DNA of 64,000 bases from Dasyornis broadbenti (lineage: Eukaryota; Chordata; Aves; Passeriformes; Dasyornithidae). Positions 37,040 to 48,361 of this stretch are shown in pieces. How positions within the stretch are numbered: the first letter of the stretch is position 1; the number at the start of each line of letters is the position of its first letter. Position numbers and translations under genes: made by a program. The stretch spans positions 415,176-479,175 of the forward strand of contig VZRN01000237.1 in the NCBI GenBank assembly GCA_013397935.1, given 5' to 3'. The notes below the pieces were generated by a model that was not told the DNA's origin, did no database searches, and saw only the letters and a program-made list of their open reading frames with translations.

Positions 37040-37915
37040 TCATGAAAATCTGTTGTCTCCAGTGTCAAGGACTTACGACTGCAGCTAAATTCCAGATAGA
37101 TTTTAGTCCAGAAGTTTCTTGTTTTACCACAATAAAATATTATACTTTAAACTAGAATAGGGTCATTCAAACTAAAATAATTTCAGTAGTTTTCAAAATA
37201 AATACTGCTTGGATAAAAATGTTATCTCTCTTTAGCAGCAATGAGTAAAGATGTAAATGTAAGGATGCAATGAAATTTCTGATCGGTTTATAAGAAAAAA
37301 AGAAGCAGTGTACAGTAAATAAACAAATAATTGTCTGATGTATCACAATTCCACCTCTACAATGCAAAAATATCACAGAAGTATTTCTTCTGTTGTTTGT
37401 TTGGTTTTGGGATTTTTGTTTTGGTTTTTTTTTTGATGATTAAATAATTTTTTTAACAGTAGGGGACTACCACTGTCTTAAAGCTAGGATTCAAAAGAGA
37501 ATTCAAGATATAAAATCATTTTGCTTCAGTCCACAAATTCATAACTCCATTTTTTTTTTTGCTGATATTTCAAACAATGTGATTATGAGCTTTTAGGACC
37601 TTAACATCTGCCTGCTACAAGGAAGTTACCAAGATATTCAGTACACTTTGCTAGGCTGCCATCTGGTCATGACTAAGTACTGTCAATCACTGTCCTACTG
37701 ACCTTTAGCAATTTGGATCAAACAGCCCAGAGTCAGTGGCTTCCATTAGCTTAGAAGCAATCCTCTGAGATATCTGGCTACAAGTAAGAAAATCTAATAG
37801 ATGAAACACCAAAAAAATCATGCCAATAGATACATCTCTGCTCTTTCCCAGCATCAAAATTGGGCTGTATTCCTCTTAAAGTCACAGATAAACAGAAAGC
37901 AACACTTTACAGTAC
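37040..37915. other. unique AT-rich DNA; no gene seen
   Basis: A T/G-rich patch lies at 37388-37434. No other repeat, exon or RNA gene was seen before the SINE. Confidence 0.5.
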
Positions 37916-37927
37916 ATATCCTTTGAG

Positions 37928-37939
37928 TAGCTCAGTTGG
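37928..37939 (+). promoter_or_regulatory. RNA polymerase III A box of the SINE
   Basis: TAGCTCAGTTGG fits the TRGCNNAGYNGG consensus perfectly. Confidence 0.85.
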
Positions 37940-37972
37940 TTAGAGCATGGTGCTAATTCCACTGAAGTTCTG

Positions 37973-37983
37973 GAGTCTAATCT
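37973..37983 (+). promoter_or_regulatory. decayed B box of the SINE
   Basis: GAGTCTAATCT sits where GGTTCGANNCC is expected, about 34 bp after the A box. Several mismatches suggest transcription by polymerase III is weak or lost. Confidence 0.5.
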
Positions 37984-38250
37984 CATATGGGTTATTTGCT
38001 TAAGAGCTGTGCTTGATGATCCGTGTGGGTCCCTTCCAACCCAGAATATTCCGTGAATCTAAAGTCAAATATTTGTATCTCTTGCTACTGCTTTGTACCT
38101 TTTTTTTTCTGGTTGGAATTGCCTTTCTTGCTGTTCTATACTTGAGTCAATAGGTGGCAATCCCTGCTCCAGTACATTTCTTCCATGGGTATTTGTGATG
38201 TTATTTATTCTCCACCTTTATACCAGCCTTCAGTAAAGTATTTCCATTCC

Positions 38251-38352
38251 ACAAACAAAACAAAACACAAACAAACACAAACAAAAACAAAAAACCCAAC
38301 AAAACAAACAAACAACAACAGTAATAAAAACAAACTACAATTAAAAAAAAAT
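38251..38352 (+). repeat. A/C-rich low-complexity tract
   Basis: An imperfect AAAC/AAAAC array (ACAAACAAAACAAAACACAA and similar), ending in a run of A and ATACCCC. The open frames through it are Lys/Asn/Thr-rich composition artefacts. Confidence 0.9.
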
Positions 38353-38678
38353 ACCCCACCCATCACACACACCAGCTTAAAAAAAAGTCTGTATGACATT
38401 AACCTCTACATTCAGATCCTTCTTTTACCATTGTTTACCACAAGTAAATACTGGTGTCTGGATATTTTCTTAGCCTCCTTCCCCAAACTCTAATTAGATT
38501 TTTACCCCAATTATTTGAAATTGAGATATTTTTAGTAGCAATGCTTCAGTCTGCTATCTTTTCTATGATACAGAGGTAATTTTGAAATAGAATTTCGCAT
38601 TTAGTCTGAGGAAAGAGTCAGACATGATTGTATTTCATTATAAATAGTTTTAAGAGGCACTAACCACTGAAGTAATTA

Positions 38679-38710
38679 ATTTTCTGAAGGCAACCAATCT
38701 TTCAGAAAAT
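38679..38710. repeat. 10-bp inverted repeat (hairpin) with 12-nt loop
   Basis: ATTTTCTGAA (38679-38688) and TTCAGAAAAT (38701-38710) are exact reverse complements. This is a small structure that can arise by chance in 64 kb of AT-rich DNA. Confidence 0.85.
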
Positions 38711-39967
38711 AAATACTGCAAGGAAACTTTTAAGGAGGTGTGTTGTTAATGGCAAGTAGGGCCTTCTTGCTCCTTTTTCACTCTGATGGTGATTTACATA
38801 AATATATCCACATAATTTTGGTACTAATCTAACCCTAATAGGTCAATCTTAAAAGATCATTCAGCAAGACTATATTCAGCAAGATTATATTTTATCCCAA
38901 TAGAGCCTTACATAGCATCAAAGATTTATGCAACCTCATTTCCAATAGTAACTAAAAGAACATTATATGATGAAGAATATTTTTTCCTTTCATGTGGTAA
39001 TAGAAAGCTGCTCTTGTGGCTCCATTGAGCCATACTGAAGTGAGTTTCTAAACAAGAAACTACAAACTATACTGTTTGTTAAATTAAATACTGTGTAGCG
39101 AAGTAATAAAAAGAGAACAGAACATGGTCTTTCCTGGTATGTGCCAGATCCCTCTGGAGAGTGACCAGTAGAACAGGGAAGATCTTGGAAAATATATTGG
39201 TTTCAGAAAAGTTTCTTCATTCCAAGATCAATGAAGACAAGCACAGAGTTATTACACTCGAGCTTAGCTGTCCAGATTTCTGTCAGGGCCAGTTTAAGTG
39301 ATTACTAAACCCTGGTTGTTTGCCTTAATCTGTGTTGTTCTTCCACTTGTGTTACAGAGCTAGGTTGTAATAGTGAGCTGGTCTGGATTAAAAGTAGTAA
39401 TTTTTGAAAGGTTGGTGATAAAATCAAAGTCACTCTCCTGCTTACAGTAATAGCTGTAAGGTTTCTCAACTGGTGAAATCCTCTATTGAAAATTTCTAGT
39501 GGCAAATAATAATACTGTACTTCAATATTTGTTATAAAAGTAAGCAGACAAACACAAATCTGTGGAAAATTGCTTCATAGAACAATTTTACACAATGTAT
39601 TAGCAATGCGTTACATTGCCATTGTATTTTGCTATTGAAACAGAATAACAAAGGAAGATTGTAGGAAGGAGTAGGGGATTCTGGTGGAGAGGGACGTCAT
39701 CCTACAGTCCTGTCTGATTCAGTTCTTCATGCTGCTTTGCACTACCAGGGCAAAGATGGCCAGAACAGAACAAGCCTGCAAGCAACACCATAAACTGTGT
39801 ATAAAATCAAGATCTTGCAAATAGGGGAAGTCGAAAAGTAAATATGTAAATGCAGAATAAGGATAAGAAATCACTACTAAATGACAACTATTATAATGCA
39901 ATGATTTTGCAAAACAGTGTCCAATATTGATTTCCAGATGTCTCATTCATACACATAGGAAATAATT

Positions 39968-40020
39968 TGTAATAATAATAATTCACAATAATAATAATTC
40001 ACTTAGTGAATAATAATTCA
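39968..40020. repeat. AAT-rich short repeats with small palindrome
   Basis: TAATAATAATAATTCAC occurs twice in tandem-like form, followed by the palindromic ATTCACTTAGTGAAT. It is a degenerate trinucleotide microsatellite. Confidence 0.75.
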
Positions 40021-41804
40021 TTTTTGCATAAAACTAAAGTTCTCAGTATATATCTGTGTCCAGTTTGAGCATTACATTTCAATAGGGATATATACATTTG
40101 GGAGAGAGCAGAGGGGATACAATTGTAAGCAATTTTGGAAAAAGATCTCGTGAGAAAGAGAAGACAGAAGAGTCTTCAAATCAATTTACTACAAAGAAGA
40201 GAAAGTAGAAGTGTTGTATCTCTAATCACTGATGAGATCACATAAGCTTAGACATAAGAGCAGTTGAAATTAGATGATATGGAAAAAGATATTTTAACTT
40301 TAGAAAAGAAAATAATTGCAATAAGTTAAAGTGAGAAAGCCTTCTCATTGAAATTTTAGGTATATTTTTACGGCTTCAGAGCAGTAAAATGGGCTAGATA
40401 TCCTTTTCAGATTTCTTTAAGCCCAAAATTTCCAGGCTTCTGTCCACCCTTTAAGAAATCATATTTCTAACTGCTTTCTACCAGCTACTTTAGTAATTCA
40501 AGCTTTCATTTTCAAATTTATCAGGAAAGAACATACTATGACAGCTGAGAACACAGACTTCTAACAAGGTATTGTAACAAGTGCCATTATTTAAAACAAA
40601 AGTGCTAACAAGAACCCCCACCTCTACCAACAAAAAACCCCAAACCAGATGTATCTTATTTCCTACTTACTTCCCTTTGTACTAAAAGAAGATCAAGCTA
40701 CTGCAAAACTCCAATGGTTTTGGACATCATCTACCACTAATTGTAAAAAATAAGTTTAGAACTGTGCTTCCCATAAAAGAGCATGTGATGCTGCAGTGAC
40801 AAAAACAGTTTCTTAAGTAGTGAGATTTCCTAAATCTCAAAGTGTTACCAGACACCTATAGTCACAAGAGAAAAACTGGACTTTAGTTCTTAAAACTTCA
40901 CAAAAAAATACATCACAATGCAACATTAGGCCAACAGAACAGGCTAGAGAAAGAAAAAATGGATATAGAGAAAAGAGGAAAAATATCATTAAAAAGTCAC
41001 ACACAATTACACTGCAATGTCACAGCTCTTACTGTGTTACCTCAACTCATGGTTACTGATAATAACAGTACTTTGCCTTTGGCAAATTGTGGCAAACAAA
41101 ATAAATTTATTTTTGTTAAAAATAAAAGGTTCTCCTAACTTTATTTCACAATAAACATGTAACATGTATTGACTACCTGTATCTCACAATACACCAACAT
41201 TTTGAAATGGCAACACATTATAATGATATAATTTCCATAACTGTGGTGAATGAAACAATATATGAAGAGGCTAAAAGATAGATAACACAATAGAATCTTG
41301 TCCTATTAATTTCAGATCGCAGACACACAGTTTTCTTTCTTACAGAAAAAATGGAAAACAAAGGTAGTAAATACTAAACAAAGCTGTACCAGCTCTCACC
41401 CCTTCCTCCAGTTATCCTTACAGGTGAGAAAGAAAAAAACTACAGCAAGACACCTGCAGATATGAGTCTAACTGATTAATAATATTTCCACATAAAAGCA
41501 TGTAGACAAAAAAAATAATAACAGGTTCTAACGTGTAAAGAACATGCGGCCAAAGAACTTCAAAGGAGAGAAAAGAATCACACGAAAATGGTTGTGCATA
41601 TGCATGCATACCTGCATACATAAAGGCAAGTTATAAATGTTGCTATGGAGCTCTCCTGGACTGAAGAAAAATGGTGACATTTTTGAAAAGGAAGAGTTTT
41701 GCCTAGCAAGTTAGTATTTGCTACTCTCAGTAGTAATAGGGTCTGGAAATGCATGCTATGCTTGCTATGCCTCCATGACACATCAGAAGGTATCCTGATC
41801 AAAA

Positions 41805-41854
41805 TCTTTAAAAGTCCCTTCAACCCCAATTTTTCTATCATTCTGTGATTCTAA
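41805..41854 (+). mobile_element. CR1 (or CR1-tailed SINE) 3'-end scrap
   Basis: AAAGTCCCTTCAACCCCAAT, then TCATTCTGTGATTCTAAGG, matches the final 50 bases of a CR1 3' UTR with its octamer. Too little remains to say whether the parent was CR1 or a CR1-tailed SINE. Confidence 0.65.
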
Positions 41855-43469
41855 GGTGTTACATGCAATGGCAAACTTTCACCTGTGAATTTGGCCCTAA
41901 ATGCTTCTGGATGACTGCTGCTTTTGCAAAACTATAAAACCTGTCAGAAGTCTTCCTTCTGTGAAAGTATCCTGCATGTCTAATTGTTATTGTAAAAGTT
42001 GATTAGTTCTGTTCTGATAGAGCTTTCTTTAGATATTGCACACATCACCAGGAAAGCATTTTGCCACTTGAGCTGCTTTTTTCAGGTGCAAGTGCTATTC
42101 AAAAGCTGCTCGTACAAACAATTTATATCACATACTATCAAAACGTCTCAAAAAAATAATCTGATCTAAACATAAATGCAGTTAAATGCATTTCTTCACA
42201 TCTGGATAACTCCAGTGTCATGAGAAGACATGCTGGCACAGTATTGTGGGCATGCATTGTAGTGTCGACAAGAATCCAGTAGTTCATCTGTCAGTTCAGC
42301 GTTTTGGTTTTTTTCTACTATAACTGTATATGTGTACCTGTACATTTTCTCTGATAAACTGGTAAAGTTTCATTTTATCTTGAAATTAAAACCTAAACTA
42401 ACTACACACAGGTGTTTGTGTTATTTACCTAGTCAGGAAGCCTAACAAAGAAGTATCTTGAAGTTTCTCTTTTATTTTTGCTCTATAAAGACAGGTATTT
42501 TCCCTTATAATTTCTGAACAGTCTTCATACTGTGAACTACTATTGAAACAGCAAAGATGATGCTGATGATAATTATGCTTCCATTACATTTAATCATCAA
42601 TCTCTATATTCTTTTTGTTGAAAGCCTTAATAATGCCATTCTGTAATCAAATTTGTAGTATGATAAAGACAATGTACTGTCCAAGGCTAATGGTTAGATA
42701 CATTAATCTATGACATAGCTGTACGACTTTATTATAATAAAGCATGTATGCTGAAAAAACTACCAAGGTGGTAGCAAGAATGTAAAAATGCACACCAGCG
42801 TGCCAGATTTTGTATGAAGGCACAATGGACATAAAGAAATTAGGGAACAATCAAAATAATCAGCAAATCGGTCATTCCTAAGCAGTTTAAATGAACCCAT
42901 CCAATTTACACAATCCACTAGGCTCACTTTATCTCATAGCAATTATCACAATCTTCCTGATGCTCTTGTGTGCTACAGGAAATAGCAATCCTCTGTCTTT
43001 CCTTGAGTCTTGCTAAACAAGCAAATTATATAGATTGTCATCTTAATGGAAAATACCAACACAAAGTCCTTATGGTCTTTTATCCTGTGGAAAAGAGGAG
43101 AGAAATGCTCTATAAAGCCCTTTTGGTTTGGCTTTTCAGTTGAGAAAGAATATTTTACAATAAACTTAAAAACCTCTCAAACATACTTTGTGTAATTCAA
43201 TCTTCTTTCCAACATGAAGCAAATAAATAGTCTTACTTTAGCCCTTATTTAGATAGGAGATTTTCATGCAATCAACAGCCTTTTCATGCAAGTGGAAAGT
43301 TTAGCTTTAATCATAATTATACAATGTTACTTTATTTCCCTTGCAAAATCAATACAACTATAAAATTCCACAAGCCTGTTTGTTGTGCTAATCAGTGTCT
43401 TAAGTATTTGATAAGAATTGGGTTTTTCCACTTTGTCAGACAGCAAGGTGTCTTCAATATCCCCACGGT

Positions 43470-43785
43470 GGGGAAGCGGAGGGACAAGTACTGATCTCCT
43501 CTCTCTCGTGACCAGTGACAGGACATGAGGAAATGGCACGAAGCTGAGTCAGGGGAGATTTAGGTTGGATATCACGAAGAAGTTTTTCATCCAGAGGGAT
43601 GTCAGGCACTAGAACCGGCTCCCCAGGGGAGTGGTCACAGCATCAGCCTGACAGAGTTCAAAAAGCATTCAAGCAATGCCCTCAGGCACATGGTGTGACT
43701 CTTGGGGTGTCCTGTGCAGAACCAAGTGTTGGACTTGATTACCCTGATGGGTCTTTTCCAACTCAGCATGTTCTATGATTCTAAG
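43470..43785 (+). mobile_element. CR1 LINE, 3' fragment with intact 3' end
   Basis: It runs from the ORF2 C-terminal segment (CCAGTGACAGGACATGAGG, then GGGGAGATTTAGGTTGGATA, then GGCACTAGAACCGGCTCCCC) through the 3' UTR (GGACTTGATTACCCTGATGG, TCTTTTCCAACTCAGC) to TTCTATGATTCTA. The 5' edge is near 43470, a typical severe truncation. The minus-strand open frame at 43327-43539 is an antisense shadow at its edge. Confidence 0.92.
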
Positions 43786-44259
43786 TGACTATGTTTCCAC
43801 ATTAAATTTTCCTATGATTTTTCACATTTCTTAAGTTGTGATACTCAGAAATTTAGAACCACAGTTCTTTGGAAAGGCAATCCCAAATGAGCAATTAATG
43901 AAAAAATTCTTAGTATCATAAGATAATGGGCAGGAAGCTTGTGGTGGTGCATTTTACCAGCACCACAAATGCCAAGAACCACCTCAAGCCACACTATGAT
44001 CTGAGAGATGTTAGTTAGCATCTCTAGTCAGCCTTGATAAGCATCATCTGGGCAAAGCTTCTCTTGATCTTAGCAGAAACACTGTCTGCTCCAGGAGCTA
44101 GTGCTGTCTAACAAGCTCCTGTTTTTTAATGAACAGCCTTGGAAAGTTATTTTTCTTGCCTGAATAACAAATCAAGTGGAATAATATTTTTGTTATCAAA
44201 CCTTCAGAGACAGTTACTGACTTGAATTGTGACTAGGATCAAAAAATTACTATGACTAA

Positions 44260-45165
44260 AGCAAACTCTCTTGGAACCCTGGAAACAGTGGTCCAAAGTG
44301 AGACCCTTTGAGCTCTCCTGGACCACAGCAGGTTGCAACCAGCATTTCTCCCTCTACATGGGACACCTCTCAGAGCCAGCAAACTCTCAGGTTGGCTGTA
44401 CTCAGAGGATCACCAAATGACAATGATGGACCTTGGGCTGATATCCCTGACTCCTCAAGGCTCAACCCTTCACCCACTGAGAAGGTGCCAAGGCACCTGA
44501 ACTGAGTGCTTCACTGAATTCAAGGGGAACTTCTTCACAGGTATGTGTCTTGTACAGATTCTTCATGTCTGTGTGCCTGTGAGTGCGAATATGCTATAGC
44601 AAATGTACTAGGAATGATGTTCTCCCAGCACTTTGATGTTCTTAAGTACTTTACATTTGTAGTAAGTCAGGCCTGTAAATCAGTAACTGTTGTGATATAC
44701 TAAATTCTATATGAATCTTTTGCTAAACTGTTTAGCTTCAGTTATCACTTAAGTACTGTTAACTTTAAGTGCTCTTAGGTCCAAGCTATGTTTAAGTTAA
44801 GTGCTGCTGGGTCTTTAGGCATAAACTGTTGGTCAAGTCCAGGCTCAGTTTAGTACCAGGGCCTACTCTGATCCTTGTGACTCAACAGGAGGGTCTTCTG
44901 TATTCCTTTTTATCTTACCCTTTCCTATCCTTTTCTCTTCCCCCCCCTCACCCTCCCAGCCCCCACATAGGTTGTTTGGGGTTTATTTCAGGTTTGGATT
45001 GATTGATTTTGGATTTTCGTTTGCTTTTCCTTGATGTGCTTTAACCCTCTAGTAAGCAATAGAGTGAACTTTGCCAGCGAACATTGTCATGCTTTCATTT
45101 TTATATTAAACTTGTTTTGGCTGATACCTTTCCTAGTGATTCATGAAGTGACCTTAAAACACTCA
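44260..45165 (+). mobile_element. probable ERV-derived LTR-like block
   Basis: About 900 bp differs sharply in composition from its surroundings. It opens with a GC-richer part (CTCTCCTGGACCACAGCAGG, GGCTGATATCCCTGACTCC), passes through an AT-rich middle with AAGTGCTGCTGGGTCTTTAGG, then a C-rich tract near 44939-44967, and ends in a TTTTTATATTAAACTTGTTT segment. The order resembles avian ERVL-class LTR or 3'-terminal sequence as I recall it. Clear TG...CA ends and target-site duplications were not found, so boundaries are approximate and the assignment is tentative. Confidence 0.5.
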
Positions 45166-45270
45166 TTGGTGAAAAATCTAATGCAAGGAAATAAGTGCCA
45201 GGGTCTTGCACAAAGTGTGCAATAGAATTATCAGATCAGTAGTGCCCAGGCCCTTTTCACTTTCTTATCT

Positions 45271-45328
45271 TTACTGTACATTTTACTAACTTTACTGTAT
45301 ATTTTACTTTACTGTATATTTTACTAAT
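45271..45328. repeat. about 20-bp unit in three imperfect tandem copies
   Basis: The phrase TTTACTGTATATTTTACT recurs three times with small differences (TTACTGTACATTTTACTAAC first). It is a minor degenerate minisatellite. Confidence 0.8.
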
Positions 45329-48299
45329 TTTCAGAACTCATAGGCTGAAAAAAAAATTATAAGGAAAACATTTCAGTCAGTTTTACACAGATCAGACTAG
45401 AATACCTTACTTTTTGGACTTATTTTAAGGCAGACACAAATAAAACTGATAAATATCTACCTAACATCATAAAGTAAATCAGATTTTTTTTGCAAAATCA
45501 TTGTTTCAATCCTATTTACCAGATCCAGATTAATTTTTGCTGATTTTAGGCTCATCTGGGCTTGAAATCCCTAGCAGCAGAATATAAAAAAACTGGCTTA
45601 AAAGATGACAAGATTCTGTGTTATTTATTTTGACTTCTGGCTAAGCAGAAAAGAACAGTGAGCTGTCAGGTAAAATCAAATACAAATAAATTACCCAAAA
45701 TCTTATTTTTCTACCTGGAAAAACCAAAGGAGAATAACAAACACATACTTCTTGTTTAGGAGGTTACAATGCCTCACCCTCACCACTACTGCACAATGGA
45801 AAAGAAAGGCAACAGATTGCTATCAGACCAGCTTAGTGTCTCAGCTGATTTCAGTCTTACTGTCATAGTTTCACAGTCAATTTAACCTGGCATAAAGTGG
45901 CAATGAGGCCAAATAAACCTTTGCCACTGACTCCTTCTTCCTTCTTATTTGTTCTTGCTCCTTTTGATGAGGCATAAGAGTTAATGAGGCCATCGAATTC
46001 ATGGGAGTAGGAGAAGTTTGTATGGACTCTTGTGCTGACATGAGGCAGGGAACCAGCAGTCAGCAGTGGGCTTGCAGTCAGGGGTCAGAGATGCTGGGAG
46101 CTGAAAAAGACTGAAACTAGGCTTATAGATACTTTTCTATAGGTTTGTGCAGTCCTGGAAGCTGCAGAGCTGTGTCTCATGGTCATGCTAATAGTCCTCT
46201 CTGATAGAGGTCATTGGTACAGGTCACAGGCATCAGACTACCTCACACAGAGCTGGAATTGTCACAGGGATATAAACAGAGCTTTTTACAAGAGGTGTGA
46301 TTATTCCCCATCAGGAGACAGGAGACAATATGAAACACTTGACTATACTTGAAGAGAAGATTGTAAAGAATCGGCATCGGTAAGGTTTGGTTTAATAACA
46401 GACGTGGAAGATTTTGCATCAGCTTCCCATCAGAAAGAGTGAGTCTAAAAGCCTATTTCTAATTTGAAAATTGTTCAGTTTATGAAAACTATTTACAAGG
46501 AGCTTAGTAAAGACTTCTACAGAAGGTTTTCTCTACTTCTCTTTTCCCATAATCCACTAGTCTTTGGCTGCCAGCACAAAAGTGTTCAGCTAAAAGCCAG
46601 GAAAATAAATGCTGCAAGAATAATAAAACTTTAAATAACAATAACAAAAAAAAAAAGAGATTTAAATAGCAGTCTAATAAAATAAGGAACACACAAAACA
46701 GTCCTTTCATCAGATTTGAATATAGAAACAGCATTAAACTAAATGCTTGGTATAAATAAACAAATTACTCCTACGAAGTATTTTGCATCTTTTAAACAAA
46801 AATCCTCCTAAATAAAGTGCGCATTTTATTAGGATACTGACAGACACAAAAAAGACCATGTTAGAAAAGAGGCACTGCTGCTCTCCAAAGGGAAAACAAG
46901 CAAACAGAAACCCTTTTGTTGTTCATGCATTTGGTACAATTGTATTGAGACTACCTGAGGCTGTGAAATAGAAATTCCTAACTACTGCAAAGAGGCTCCT
47001 CATGAGCCTCTATTTCTTTCTGGAAGGTAGAAAAGATAGTCTTGACAAAGAGAAACCTGCACATAACAGCAGGGGTTTTTTGAAAGGTAGATAGCCAGAT
47101 AGATAGGTATTGAGAGACTAACACAAAAAGAGATTGTTACCCAGAGAGTAAACTGTACATAACATCTAATGATGTTTTGGTGGGTTTTTTCCTGAATTTT
47201 CAAATACACTATTTCATTAAGGTACTTTTTGGCAAGCTGTGTCTGAGATGACCTAGATTTACATTTGAGGATGAGAAAATGAGGAAGAGAATGATCTTTG
47301 AGCCACACTAGTCCAAAGCATGAACCTAGGCAGTATCTTTCTAGTCGTGCTTCCAGGCTGTCACTGGGAGGAAGCTTAGGAAAAAATCGTCAATATGAGC
47401 AAGGCAAAAGGGAACAGAAGTACAAAGAGGTTGTTGACATTGACTCTGTGTTCCTGAGAGAACGCTCTTGAAGAAGAGCAATGCTGCACAACAGAGACCT
47501 GCCTTAATGACCACACAGAGCAAATTCACAGTGTGCCAATTTGCCCACAGCACCCTGTGTAGAGCAGTGAAGTTCTCCCTTCTCTGTGAAATACATTCAT
47601 CAACCTCCTGCACACCAGACATTATGCTGTTCCTTGGCAACACTGGGACACACTTGGTCCTACCACCTGAAGTCAACATCCCTTAAGAGAAGCTTTCAGG
47701 TCTATCTCCACAGTTTCACTGTTCTGTTCAAACTCATTCTGCATCACAAAGAGAGAAAGGAAATTTTGAAGAGTATCTGAAGCACACAGTGGGGGAAAGC
47801 TTAATTCCAAGAAACTTCTGATGACCTGATAACAGAAAGACACACAATAATTTTTTCTCACACTTGGCTTTTATTAAACTTAGTAAATTACATCCATAGG
47901 GAAGAATCTCGGGGAAAATACTGTGCCTCAAGCTTGTGTTTTTATCTTATCTAAAGTTAATAAGAAAAACAATGAACAGGAACTGGAGAGTATGAAATCA
48001 GATCTAGAATGAAGTCAGGATATTATGTACCAGCTTTCCCTGAACCATAAGCAAAAAGGTATTTCTGGCAGAAGCACTTTCATAGAAACATCATCAGATC
48101 ATCTATTAAAAATCAACCTGTCTCTGTAGAACAACTCCTTGAAACACAGACATTTTAGAGCAGGAAACATGGAACTAAAATATGCCATCAGTAAAAGTGT
48201 TGCATAAGGAAAATTGTTTCCCCTTGGATGAACAGAAAAGTTTAGAAATACTGTACTGCTGTCTTTTTCATTGACGTAATATTTCCATTGCCAGAGACT

Positions 48300-48361
48300 A
48301 CCTGATTTATTAGTGTGCTAATAAATCACCTGATTTATTAGCATAATACCTGATTTATTAG
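48300..48361. repeat. triplicated ACCTGATTTATTAG unit with internal perfect hairpin
   Basis: ACCTGATTTATTAG begins at 48300 (flank base A), 48328 and 48348. Between the first two copies GATTTATTAG (48304-48313) is followed, after TGTG, by its exact reverse complement CTAATAAATC (48318-48327). Confidence 0.88.

Larger units (their letters stand above)
37919..38060 (+). mobile_element. tRNA-Ile-derived SINE with CR1-type 3' tail (TguSINE1-like)
   Basis: The head matches a tRNA-Ile gene: a perfect A box, then GTTAGAGCATGGTGCTAAT with the AAT anticodon at 37955-37957, then a decayed B box and T-arm. The tail (38008-38060: GCTTGATGAT, GGGTCCCTTCCAACCCAG, ATTCCGTGAATCT) is the 3' end of a CR1 element. 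SINEs of this build are described from songbirds as TguSINE1, transcribed by RNA polymerase III and mobilised in trans by CR1. The body does not fold as a full cloverleaf, so it is not a tRNA gene. CR1-mobilised elements need not carry clear target-site duplications, and none is seen. Confidence 0.87.
38061..43465. other. unique AT-rich DNA with simple repeats; no gene seen
   Basis: Apart from the A/C-rich tract (38251-38352), a hairpin (38679-38710), an AAT-rich patch (39968-40020) and a CR1 tail scrap (41805-41854), nothing was recognised. Open frames are short and without known domains. Confidence 0.5.

Noticed and set aside
37919..37985. Functional tRNA-Ile gene
   Set aside because: The B box and T-arm are mutated, the acceptor stem cannot pair, and a CR1 tail follows directly. 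It is the head of a SINE.
38185..38493. 102-codon Lys/Thr/Asn-rich frame
   Set aside because: It is a translation of the A/C-rich low-complexity tract at 38251-38352.
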